Assembly: GCA_013177795.1 (NCBI GenBank)
Contig: JABLXY010000001.1
Span: 558,001-622,000 of the forward strand
Length of the DNA: 64,000 bases
Reading direction: 5' to 3'
Origin: Syntrophaceae bacterium
GTDB taxonomy: Bacteria > Desulfobacterota > Syntrophia > Syntrophales > UBA2192
Shown: piece after piece, positions 1-9,175 of the stretch
Position numbering within the stretch: position 1 is the stretch's first letter
Layout: every line of letters starts with the position of its first letter
Position numbers and translations under genes: made by a program
The notes under the pieces: generated by a model
What the model saw: the letters and a program-made list of their open reading frames with translations, nothing else
Told to the model about the DNA's origin: nothing
Database searches by the model: none

Positions 1-2105
<2,105 letters not shown>

Positions 2106-2119
2106 CAAGGGAAGCCTGT

Positions 2120-3577
2120 ATGGGTCACAACCCGTTCGTTGAGGACAGGCCGCGCGAGGAGTGCGGCATCTTCGCCGTGCACGGCCACGAGCAGGCGTCG
2201 CGGCTCGCCTACTTCGGGCTCTTCGCGCTGCAGCACCGCGGCCAGGAGAGCGCCGGCATCACCACGGCCGACGGCAGGACGGTGCACGAGCACAAGGGGA
2301 TGGGGCTCGTGTCCGAGGTGTTCCACGAGAACACGCTGCAGAAGCTCCGCGGGCACATGGCCATCGGGCACGTCCGGTACTCCACGACGGGCTCCTCCAC
2401 GCTCTCGAACGCGCAGCCCTTCCTCGTCCACCATGCCGGCGAGCCCTACGCCCTGGGTCACAACGGCAACCTCATCAACGCCCAGCAGCTCCGCTCGCAG
2501 CTCGAGAAACAGGGCTCCATCTTCCAGTCCACCATGGACAGCGAGATCGTCGTGCACCTCATGGCCCACCACCTGCGCAACGGGTTCGATGAGGCGCTCG
2601 TCAAGGCGCTGGGCAGGGTGAAGGGGTCCTACTGCATCGTGATGCTGACGAAGGACAAGGTCATCGCCGCCCGCGACCCACGGGGTTTCAGGCCCCTGTC
2701 GATCGGCAAGCTCGGCGAGGCCACCGTCATCGCCTCGGAGACGTGCGCCTTCGACCTGCTCGGCGCCGCGTACGTCAGGGACGTGGAGCCCGGAGAGATC
2801 GTCATCATCGACAGCGCCGGGATGCGGAGCCTCAAGCCGTTCCGGCAGGTCCGGCCCGCGCACTGCATCTTCGAGCTCGTCTACTTCGCGCGGCCCGACA
2901 GCCAGATCTTCGGCCAGAACGTCTACCTGTGCCGCAAGCGCTTCGGGCACCAGCTGGCCCGCGAGTTCTGCCCCGAGGCGGATTTCGTCATGCCCTTCCC
3001 CGACTCGGGCAACTACGCGGCCCTCGGCTATGCCGAGGAGAGCCGGCTGCCCTTCGAGATGGGCATGATCCGCAACCACTACGTGGGCCGCACGTTCATC
3101 CAGCCCTCCCAGGCGATCCGCGACTTCGGCGTGCGCGTGAAGCTCAACCCCGTCAAGCCCCTCCTGCAGGGAAAGCGCGTCATCATCGTCGAGGACTCCA
3201 TCATCCGGGGCACCACGAGCCGCAACCGCATCCGCAACCTCCGCCAGATCGGGGTGAAGGAGATCCACATGGCCATCAGCTGCCCCCCGACGCGGCATCC
3301 CTGCCCCTACGGCATCGACTTCTCCTCGAAGGGGGAACTCGTGGCGGCGGAGAAGGGAGAGGTCGAAGCCGTGCGGCGCTTTATCGGCCTCGACTCCCTG
3401 TACTACCTCAGCATCCAGGGCATGGTCGAAGCCACGCAGATGGACCCGAAGAGCTTCTGCCTGGCCTGCTACTCCGGCAAGTACCCCATCCCCGTCGAGG
3501 AGGAGCTCGACAAGTTCTGCCTGGAGGACCGCCTGTCCTGCGAACCCCAGCAGGACGACCTGCCCTTCTTCTCCTGA
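2120..3577 (+). CDS. purF: Amidophosphoribosyltransferase
   Basis: First step of purine synthesis: PRPP plus glutamine gives 5-phosphoribosylamine. The ATG at 2120 follows an AAGGGA ribosome site. The protein has a short propeptide (MGHNPFVEDRPREE) before the nucleophilic Cys of CGIFAVHG, as in self-processing B. subtilis-type PurF. The N-terminal Ntn glutaminase part shows GHVRYSTTGSS and GHNGNLIN, and the PRPP loop is VIIVEDSIIRGTTS. C-terminal cysteines (CPPTRHPCPYG, CLACYSGKYPIP) fit the [4Fe-4S]-containing class. Length 485 aa is normal. An in-frame start at 2036 would run back into carB and lacks conservation. No clear terminator follows. Confidence 0.95.
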   Translation: MGHNPFVEDRPREECGIFAVHGHEQASRLAYFGLFALQHRGQESAGITTADGRTVHEHKGMGLVSEVFHENTLQKLRGHMAIGHVRYSTTGSSTLSNAQPFLVHHAGEPYALGHNGNLINAQQLRSQLEKQGSIFQSTMDSEIVVHLMAHHLRNGFDEALVKALGRVKGSYCIVMLTKDKVIAARDPRGFRPLSIGKLGEATVIASETCAFDLLGAAYVRDVEPGEIVIIDSAGMRSLKPFRQVRPAHCIFELVYFARPDSQIFGQNVYLCRKRFGHQLAREFCPEADFVMPFPDSGNYAALGYAEESRLPFEMGMIRNHYVGRTFIQPSQAIRDFGVRVKLNPVKPLLQGKRVIIVEDSIIRGTTSRNRIRNLRQIGVKEIHMAISCPPTRHPCPYGIDFSSKGELVAAEKGEVEAVRRFIGLDSLYYLSIQGMVEATQMDPKSFCLACYSGKYPIPVEEELDKFCLEDRLSCEPQQDDLPFFS

Positions 3578-3901
3578 CCGCCGGGCACTCTGCCTCTTTC
3601 AACAGGACGCATGGCTACCTTCCGCCCGTCCCGTGTTTCTTCCTCATCGCGTCCCCACTGTCAGGGTTTCGCAGTACCCGCGTCGCCTCCGGCATGCAAA
3701 GGGCTTGACCGGGCCGGCAATCGGGGCCGCAAAATGTCCCCTCGCCCCGTTGCTCAAGCGGCATGAGCAAATGCAGGGACCTGCGGATGCGCCTGCAAGT
3801 CGGCCTGCGCCGGTTGTCCTCTGACCGATGCGGGAAACCGCCCTCCTGCGGCGCCGCGCATGGCGAATTCGATCACTGAACTGTGACCTGTTTCATCGAA
3901 A

Positions 3902-3946
3902 TACACATTTTTGTGCAAGCCTGTGCTAATTATACATTATTGTATA
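3902..3946. promoter_or_regulatory. Pair of palindromic upstream sites (putative enhancer sites) for amt1
   Basis: Two 16-bp inverted repeats with 6-4-6 geometry lie 29 bp apart: TACACATTTTTGTGCA at 3902-3917 and TATACATTATTGTATA at 3931-3946 (perfect arms). They lie about 67-100 bp upstream of the -24 element of the sigma-54 promoter, where enhancer-binding activators usually bind. Related sites recur before amt2 and before the DapB-like gene. The binding protein is not known. The surrounding 3578-4054 region holds no other gene. Confidence 0.6.
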
Positions 3947-4000
3947 GTTCATCATTGCCCGCACATATTCTAAGTAACCGATATAGTTGAATATTATTGT

Positions 4001-4016
4001 TGGCCAAGGACTTGCA
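4001..4016 (+). promoter_or_regulatory. Sigma-54 promoter of amt1-glnK1
   Basis: TGGCCAAGGACTTGCA carries the invariant GG and GC of the -24/-12 class with exact 12-bp register, 38 bp before the amt1 start codon. A sigma-54 promoter is expected for an ammonium transporter/PII operon under nitrogen control. Confidence 0.75.
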
Positions 4017-4054
4017 AAAACAAGGGCATCTCATTTCGGGGGAGAAGGAAAATC

Positions 4055-5281
4055 ATGGCTCCACAGATCAACACGGGCGATACGGCTTGGATTCTGGTCT
4101 CCTGCGCTCTTGTTCTCATGATGACGCCGGGCCTCGCGTTTTTCTATGGCGGCATGGTCCGCAGGAAAAACGTCCTCTCCACGCTGACCCTGAGTTATAT
4201 CTTCATGGCCCTCATCGGGGTGCAGTGGGTGGCCTACGGGTATTCCTTGTCTTTCGGTTCGTCGATCGGAGGTCTCATCGGCGGGCTCAATTACATCGGC
4301 TTCCAGGGCGTCGATGCCGCGCCCAACCCGGATTACGCCAAGACGATCCCGCAAGGCCTCTTTGCGGCCTTCCAGATGATGTTCGCCGTCATCACGCCCG
4401 CCCTGATCACGGGCGCCTTCGTGGAGCGCGTCCGCTTCAAGAGCTTTCTGCTGTTCAGCCTGCTCTGGGCGACCCTCGTCTATGATCCCCTCTGTCACTG
4501 GGTCTGGGGTCAGGGTGGGTGGCTGAAGAACCTAGGCGTCCTCGATTTCGCCGGCGGCACGGTGGTCCACATTGCAGCCGGCTTCTCGGCCCTGGCCTTT
4601 GCGCTGGTCATCGGGCCGCGCAGGGGCTTCGGCACGGCCCCGATGGAGCCCAACAACATCCCCCTGACCGTCCTGGGAACGGGGCTGCTCTGGGTGGGCT
4701 GGTTCGGGTTCAACGCGGGCTCCGCCCTGGCGGCAAACGGCCTCGCCGTGAACGCCCTGCTGACCACCAACACCTCGGCGGCCGCGGCAGGCCTGGTCTG
4801 GATGATCCTCTCATGGCTGGACGGCAGGCCCAGCACGCTGGGGATCGCCACGGGGATGGTCGTCGGCCTTGCCGCAGTCACCCCGGCCTCGGGGTTCATC
4901 ACCCCGCTGTCCGCCATGCTGGTCGGGGCCGTGGCGGCGCCTCTGTCCTACTACGCGATCCGCTTCCGCGACCGCAGGAAGCTGGACGAGTCGCTGGACG
5001 TGTGGGCCTGCCATGGCATCTCGAGCACCTGGGGGATGATTGCCGCGGGGCTCTTCGCCACCGTGTCCGTCAACAGCGACGGCGCCAACGGCCTCTTCTT
5101 CGGAAACCCCGGGCAGATCGGCATCCAGCTTCTCGCCGTCGCCGTCACCATGGTGTTTTCATTCACGGTGACGTACGTCCTTGCCCGGGCGCTCAACGCG
5201 AGCATCGGCCTGAGGGTCAAGCCCATGGAGGAGGAGGTCGGTCTGGACATCAGCTCCCACGGGGAGAGATCCTATTCCTAG
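4055..5281 (+). CDS. amt: Ammonium transporter (Amt family), copy 1
   Basis: Inner-membrane ammonium channel with about 11 membrane segments. The signature N-terminus GDTAWILVSCALVLMMTPGLAFFYGGMVRRKN is present (conserved block). The twin pore histidines are recognisable in FAGGTVVHIAAGFSAL and WACHGISSTWGMIAAGLFA. Length 408 aa is normal. It is the first gene of an amt-glnK operon, with the PII protein 61 bp downstream, the classic arrangement in which PII blocks the channel when nitrogen is plentiful. Expression probably comes from the sigma-54 promoter at 4001-4016. It is a paralogue of the second copy at 6104. Confidence 0.95.
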   Translation: MAPQINTGDTAWILVSCALVLMMTPGLAFFYGGMVRRKNVLSTLTLSYIFMALIGVQWVAYGYSLSFGSSIGGLIGGLNYIGFQGVDAAPNPDYAKTIPQGLFAAFQMMFAVITPALITGAFVERVRFKSFLLFSLLWATLVYDPLCHWVWGQGGWLKNLGVLDFAGGTVVHIAAGFSALAFALVIGPRRGFGTAPMEPNNIPLTVLGTGLLWVGWFGFNAGSALAANGLAVNALLTTNTSAAAAGLVWMILSWLDGRPSTLGIATGMVVGLAAVTPASGFITPLSAMLVGAVAAPLSYYAIRFRDRRKLDESLDVWACHGISSTWGMIAAGLFATVSVNSDGANGLFFGNPGQIGIQLLAVAVTMVFSFTVTYVLARALNASIGLRVKPMEEEVGLDISSHGERSYS

Positions 5282-5342
5282 ACCCGGACGCCAGGGAAGA
5301 CTTCCACCGGCCGTCACCCGCCAGCACCAAAGGGAGGAGAAC

Positions 5343-5729
5343 ATGCTGAAGAAAGTCGAAGCCATCATTCGTGAAGACAAGGTCAACGACGTCGTGGATG
5401 CCCTCAAGGCGATCGGCATCGTCGGCCTCAATACCTTCGAGGTCAGGGGCCACGGCCGCCAGGGAGGCATACAGCTGGTGGGCCGCGCGGGAACCTACCA
5501 GGTGAACATGCTGCCCAAGATCCAGGTCAACATCGTGCTGAGCGACAGAAACCTCGAAGCCGCCATCGAGGCGATCCTCAAGTCGGCCTACACGGGGGAA
5601 CCCGGCGACGGTCTCATTTTCGTCACGCCCGTGGAAGAGGTCATCCGCATACGGACCCGCGAGCGCGGACAGGACGCCATGATGTACCCCGGCGACATCG
5701 ACGAGAGGAAGAAGCGCAGCGCGGGCTGA
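5343..5729 (+). CDS. glnK: PII nitrogen regulatory protein, copy 1
   Basis: Trimeric PII signal protein that senses ATP/ADP and 2-oxoglutarate and regulates its partner Amt. It has the PII core MLKKVEAIIREDKVNDVVDAL, T-loop GRQGGIQLVGRAGTYQVNML and C-terminal TGEPGDGLIFVTPVEEVIRI. In the T-loop the position of Tyr46 is Gly, while the uridylylation position Tyr51 is kept (GTYQV). At 128 aa it is longer than the usual 112 because of a charged tail (YPGDIDERKKRSAG). A GGAGG site precedes the ATG. It ends 30 bp before a strong terminator. Confidence 0.93.
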   Translation: MLKKVEAIIREDKVNDVVDALKAIGIVGLNTFEVRGHGRQGGIQLVGRAGTYQVNMLPKIQVNIVLSDRNLEAAIEAILKSAYTGEPGDGLIFVTPVEEVIRIRTRERGQDAMMYPGDIDERKKRSAG

Positions 5730-5759
5730 AGGCCTGATTTCGCACGCGCCCCGGACCAT

Positions 5760-5794
5760 GAGGCAGGGCGGCCACGGCCCTGCCTCTTTTTTTT
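5760..5794 (+). terminator. Rho-independent terminator after glnK1
   Basis: GAGGCAGGGC, a short loop containing GGCCAC, then GCCCTGCCTC followed by eight T residues. This closes the amt1-glnK1 operon. Confidence 0.92.
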
Positions 5795-5888
5795 GACTGC
5801 ACAAGGAAACATCCGGACAGCCCTCCCGTTTCGGCGAGTTCCCAAGAGCGCCGCGGCCCGCGATGGCAGGCATTTTCGCGGGCCATTT

Positions 5889-5963
5889 CACTCATATTTG
5901 TTCTCATCGTTATATTATAACCATATTTGTTTAATTCGAAATAATATCATACATATTTGTATT
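5889..5963. promoter_or_regulatory. Triplet of upstream sites for amt2
   Basis: The core CATATTTGT occurs at 5893, 5922 and 5952, i.e. 29 and 30 bp apart, about three helical turns. The last site is the best palindrome (CATACATATTTGTATT, 5948-5963). The middle one is TAACCATATTTGTTTA, and the first is degenerate on its left arm. The nearest core starts 89 bp upstream of the -24 GG of the amt2 promoter. The motif is the same as in the pair upstream of amt1. The 5795-6103 interval is AT-rich and carries no gene. Confidence 0.6.
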
Positions 5964-6039
5964 TTTAATAAATTCCGGCTACGGACCTGAAAAGATAAAT
6001 ATCATTATATATCAATGAATTACACATTCTCTGGGCCTC

Positions 6040-6055
6040 TGGCACCCAACTTGCG
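6040..6055 (+). promoter_or_regulatory. Sigma-54 promoter of amt2-glnK2
   Basis: TGGCACCCAACTTGCG matches the consensus TGGCAC-N5-TTGC exactly, 48 bp before the amt2 start codon. Confidence 0.88.
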
Positions 6056-6103
6056 TTATCTTTAGTCAGCATTAATGAAATCTCTTTCCAGGAGGTAACA
6101 AAC

Positions 6104-7339
6104 ATGAACTCGGGTGACACGGCTTGGGTGCTCGTCTCATCGGCACTCGTTCTCCTCATGACCCTGCCCGGCCTGGCATTCTTCTACGGCGGCCTGGTGC
6201 GGAGAAAGAACGTCCTTTCCATCCTGATGCAGTGCCTGATCATCCTCTGCGTTATCACGCTCCAGTGGGTGCTCTACGGCTATTCGCTGACCTTCGGCCC
6301 CGATGCCTTCAAGGGGATCATCGGCGGCCTCGAATGGGCGGGCCTCCGGAACGTGGGTGGGCAGCCGAACGCCGACTACGCGGCCACGATCCCGCACTAT
6401 GCCTTCATGATCTTCCAGTGCATGTTCGCCGTGATCACGCCGGCGCTCATCATCGGGACCTACGCCGAGCGGATCAAGTTCTCCGCGTTCCTGGCCTTCA
6501 CCGTTCTCTGGGCCACTTTCGTCTACAACCCCCTCGGGCACTGGGTATGGGGGATGGGCGGCTGGCTCCGCGAGCTCGGCGCCCTCGACTTCGCCGGCGG
6601 GATCGTCGTGCACACCAGTTCCGGCATCTCGGCCCTGGTGCTCGCTATCCTGATCGGCCGGAGAATCGGCTACGAAACGAGGACCTTCACCCCGCACAAC
6701 CTGCCCTTCACGGTCCTGGGGGGCGCCCTGCTGTGGTTCGGCTGGTTCGGCTTCAACGCGGGCAGCGCCCTGGCGGCCAATGACCTTGCGGCGAACGCCT
6801 TCGTGACCACGACCGTGGCCACCTCCGCCGCGGGACTGACCTGGGCCGTCATCGAGTGGGTGCAGCACAAGGCCCCGACCGCCTTGGGCGCGGTCTCGGG
6901 CGCCGTGGCGGGCCTTGTCGCCATCACGCCGGCATGCGGGTTCGTGAACCCCATGAACGCCATCTTCATCGGCGCCCTCGCGAGCGTCTTCTGCTACATC
7001 GCCATCGCCAAGGTGAAGTCCTTCTTCAAGTACGACGATTCGCTGGACGTCTTCGGCATCCACGGCGTGGGCGGGATCTGGGGAACCCTGGCGACGGGCC
7101 TCTTCGCGGAAAAGGCAGTCAACGAGGCCGGCGCCAACGGGCTTTTCTTCGGCAACGCCGATCTCTTCCTGACCCAGTGCATGCTCGTGGCGGTGACGAT
7201 CACGTTCGCAGCGACGATGACCTGGGCCATCTTCAAGCTCGTCGACACCCTGCTGTGTGTCCGAGTGGAAAAGACCAAGGAGATCGTCGGCCTGGATCTC
7301 ACGCAGCACAGCGAGTCGGCCTACACCCTGGTCGACTAG
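6104..7339 (+). CDS. amt: Ammonium transporter (Amt family), copy 2
   Basis: Second Amt channel of 411 aa. Conserved blocks are the N-terminal GDTAWVLVSSALVLLM region with GLAFFYGGLVRRKNVLS, FAGGIVVHTSSGISAL (first pore His) and FGIHGVGGIWGTLATGLFA (second pore His). The start follows a strong AGGAGGT site. It shares the fold with copy 1 but differs clearly across its length, so it is not a recent duplicate. The partner glnK2 begins 12 bp after the stop. The sigma-54 promoter at 6040 and the three upstream sites point to nitrogen-limited expression. Confidence 0.95.
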   Translation: MNSGDTAWVLVSSALVLLMTLPGLAFFYGGLVRRKNVLSILMQCLIILCVITLQWVLYGYSLTFGPDAFKGIIGGLEWAGLRNVGGQPNADYAATIPHYAFMIFQCMFAVITPALIIGTYAERIKFSAFLAFTVLWATFVYNPLGHWVWGMGGWLRELGALDFAGGIVVHTSSGISALVLAILIGRRIGYETRTFTPHNLPFTVLGGALLWFGWFGFNAGSALAANDLAANAFVTTTVATSAAGLTWAVIEWVQHKAPTALGAVSGAVAGLVAITPACGFVNPMNAIFIGALASVFCYIAIAKVKSFFKYDDSLDVFGIHGVGGIWGTLATGLFAEKAVNEAGANGLFFGNADLFLTQCMLVAVTITFAATMTWAIFKLVDTLLCVRVEKTKEIVGLDLTQHSESAYTLVD

Positions 7340-7351
7340 GAGGAGCGAGCC

Positions 7352-7693
7352 ATGAAATACATCATTGCCATCATCAAGCCGCACAAGCTGGACGACGTGA
7401 TGAATGCGCTCGAGGAGATCGACGTGAACCTGATGACCGTCTCCAACGTCCTCGGCAGGGGGAGGCAGAAAGGCGTCACGGAAGTCTACCGGGGCGCAAA
7501 GGAAGCGGGGAGCCTCCTCAAGAAGGTGAAGCTCGAGATCGCCGTCAACGAGGATTTCGTGGAGCCCACCATCCAGGCCATCAGCAAGAGCGCCAGGACG
7601 GGCGAGATCGGGGACGGCAAGATTTTCGTCCTGGACCTGCCGGACGTCATCCGGATCCGCACCGCGGAGCGCGGCAGCCAGGCGATTGGATGA
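7352..7693 (+). CDS. glnK: PII nitrogen regulatory protein, copy 2
   Basis: PII family protein of 113 aa, the usual length. It has [20 protein letters not shown]-loop [20 protein letters not shown] and [20 protein letters not shown]. Here Tyr46 (EVYRG) is kept, but the position of Tyr51, the usual uridylylation target, is Glu. This is the reverse of copy 1. GAGGAGCGAGCC precedes the ATG. It is co-transcribed with amt2 and probably gates it in response to energy and 2-oxoglutarate. Confidence 0.94.
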   Translation: MKYIIAIIKPHKLDDVMNALEEIDVNLMTVSNVLGRGRQKGVTEVYRGAKEAGSLLKKVKLEIAVNEDFVEPTIQAISKSARTGEIGDGKIFVLDLPDVIRIRTAERGSQAIG

Positions 7694-7700
7694 AACGATA

Positions 7701-7735
7701 GCATCAGGCATCAGGCATCAGGCTTCAGGCATCAG
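7701..7735. repeat. Heptamer tandem repeat (GCATCAG)x5
   Basis: Five copies of GCATCAG in a row, the fourth with one change (GCTTCAG), starting 8 bp after the glnK2 stop. Similar 7-bp tandem repeats occur at 14193 and, degenerate, around 63421. Confidence 0.85.
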
Positions 7736-7802
7736 GCGAAGAGACCGACCCTTCGCCGGGTGTCTGGAGCCTTTGCCCGATGACTCATTCGCTGGTTTCG
7801 AC

Positions 7803-8024
7803 ATGAAGCGCGAAAAGGCAAAACATTCGACCGTCAATCTGAAAGTACGCGTAGATGCCTATGAACGGGTCCTGGTCCTGGAGGCGCTCAGGAAAGCAAG
7901 GGGCAACCAGAGCCGCGCCGCCGTCATCCTGGGCACTTCGCAGCGCATCGTGAACTACAAGATCAAAAAGTACGGAATAGACGTAGGCATGTTTCGGCGC
8001 CCGGACTCCGCGCCGCCCGGGTGA
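7803..8024 (+). CDS. Stand-alone Fis-type helix-turn-helix protein
   Basis: Small 73-aa DNA-binding protein. Residues about 18-60 (YERVLVLEALRKARGNQSRA, then AAVILGTSQRIVNYKIKKYGID) match the Fis/HTH_8 domain that forms the C-terminus of NtrC-type enhancer-binding proteins. No AAA+ or receiver domain is present, so it cannot itself drive sigma-54 open-complex formation. I chose the ATG at 7803 because the upstream in-frame extension to 7686 runs through the heptamer repeat. It lies at the end of the amt2-glnK2 unit and just upstream of another copy of the CATTTTTGT motif. Inference: a DNA-binding accessory of the nitrogen regulon. Confidence 0.7.
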   Translation: MKREKAKHSTVNLKVRVDAYERVLVLEALRKARGNQSRAAVILGTSQRIVNYKIKKYGIDVGMFRRPDSAPPG

Positions 8025-8060
8025 AATTCCTTTTGCGATATTGTCGGCTGCAGACCCGGT

Positions 8061-8076
8061 TATACATTTTTGTGTA
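8061..8076. promoter_or_regulatory. Single upstream site before the DapB-like gene
   Basis: TATACATTTTTGTGTA has the same 6-4-6 inverted-repeat layout as the amt1 and amt2 sites. Its core begins 89 bp before the -24 GG of the downstream sigma-54 promoter, the same distance as at amt2. Confidence 0.6.
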
Positions 8077-8152
8077 AATTCCCATCACCCCGCCAATCCT
8101 CGAGAGCACGAATTCCCAAGCCAAGTCGGCCGGTTGGACAATATCAACCCCC

Positions 8153-8168
8153 TGGCACCCCTATTGCT
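8153..8168 (+). promoter_or_regulatory. Sigma-54 promoter upstream of the DapB-like gene
   Basis: TGGCACCCCTATTGCT is a full match to TGGCAC-N5-TTGCT. The predicted start near 8180 would leave an untranslated leader of about 190 nt before the ATG at 8368. The leader contains a GC-rich hairpin near 8310-8335 but no terminator-like T run and no recognised riboswitch. Confidence 0.8.
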
Positions 8169-8367
8169 CCTGAACTGGGGAGCCGCGAGCCGAACGAAGG
8201 CGTCCCTTCATCGGAACATCCGGCACGTGAACGCAGACGCGGACTTCGATAAGATAAAATGGTGTGTCCACCTGCCGTTTGGGTGTATAGGGGAATCCAG
8301 GGCACCGTGCGGCCCCGGGCCTTCCGAGGCCGCCGGCGTCGTCCGAATCTCGAATGAGAGGAATGCC

Positions 8368-8901
8368 ATGGTCAAGGCCATCATCACAGGTGTGAGCAGC
8401 AAGATGGGGGCGAGGCTCATGCAGTTCGTGCAGGAGACCGACGGCATCGAGCTTTTCGGCGCCGTGGATACCAAGGGAAGCCGCTACGTCGGGCAGGACG
8501 CGGGCGAGATCAATCACCTGGGCTTCTTCGGTGTGCCCGTCGTCGACGATCTGCGGGACTGCATCAAGAACAGCTGCGTGGTCATCGATTTCACGGACAA
8601 GGAGTCCTCCCTCGTCCACCTGAAAATTGCAGCCGAGTTCAAGACATCCATGGTCATGGGGACCATGGGGTTCATGCTTGACGAGATGGAGCGCATCCGC
8701 GAGCTGACGAAGAAGACGCGCTGCGTCCTCGTGCCGAACGTGAGCCCCGCCCTCTTCAGCGAGATGGGGGCCGGCGTGGAGCTGATCTACCGCTCCTTTA
8801 TCCGGGACACCTTCGCCCGCGAGGCCATCGCCGCCGCGAAGTGGATCGTGAAGCAGAAGAACGGCCTCTACGACATGCAGGACGTCCTGGGCCTGAAGTA
8901 A
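8368..8901 (+). CDS. Shortened DapB-like protein (dihydrodipicolinate reductase N-terminal domain)
   Basis: Predicted 177 aa against about 270 for DapB. The N-terminal dinucleotide-binding part is clear: AIITGVSSKMGARLMQFV, DAGEINHLGFFGVPVVDDL, CVVIDFTDKESSLVHLKIA, MVMGTMGFMLDEMERI and VPNVSPALFSEMGAGVEL. The C-terminal DapB signature REAIAAAKWIVKQKNGLYDM is also present. The central substrate-binding domain with the catalytic HHRHK and SGTA motifs is absent, without a frameshift or stop. It is therefore unlikely to reduce dihydrodipicolinate. GAGAGGA precedes the ATG. Control by the sigma-54 promoter at 8153 suggests a nitrogen-related role, an inference. Confidence 0.8.
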   Translation: MVKAIITGVSSKMGARLMQFVQETDGIELFGAVDTKGSRYVGQDAGEINHLGFFGVPVVDDLRDCIKNSCVVIDFTDKESSLVHLKIAAEFKTSMVMGTMGFMLDEMERIRELTKKTRCVLVPNVSPALFSEMGAGVELIYRSFIRDTFAREAIAAAKWIVKQKNGLYDMQDVLGLK

Positions 8902-9010
8902 GAAGAAGTTGAGAGGATGGGAAGGTAAGAAGGTCGGATAACCTGTCCGGTTCCAGCACGTCAGCCTCTCATCCAATCTTCTCACCTTCTCACCTTCTTA
9001 CCCACTTACC
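8902..9010. repeat. Imperfect purine/pyrimidine inverted repeat in intergenic space
   Basis: The left arm is rich in GAAG/GGTAAGAAGG units (about 8902-8934) and the right arm in CTTCTCAC/CTTCTTACC units (about 8965-9005), with an unrelated centre. The same type occurs at 27288-27392 and 58860-58980. It could act as a bidirectional end of transcription, but there is no T tract. Confidence 0.5.
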
Positions 9011-9175
9011 GTCTATTGCCAGCACAGCGGGCGCAACGCGCCCGGCCCATGCAGGTCCCCTTCCAACCCTCCTTGCGCCTTGCATCGCTCCGGCGGTGCT
9101 CCTCCGAGAAAAATGCTGGACGCCCCGGACGGCAAGCGGTATAAACACGGGTCAAAACACGACGGAGGTGGAATC

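Noticed and set aside
6137-7711. 524-codon minus-strand frame opposite amt2-glnK2
   Set aside because: Antisense shadow; Asp/Gly/Val-rich composition without motifs.
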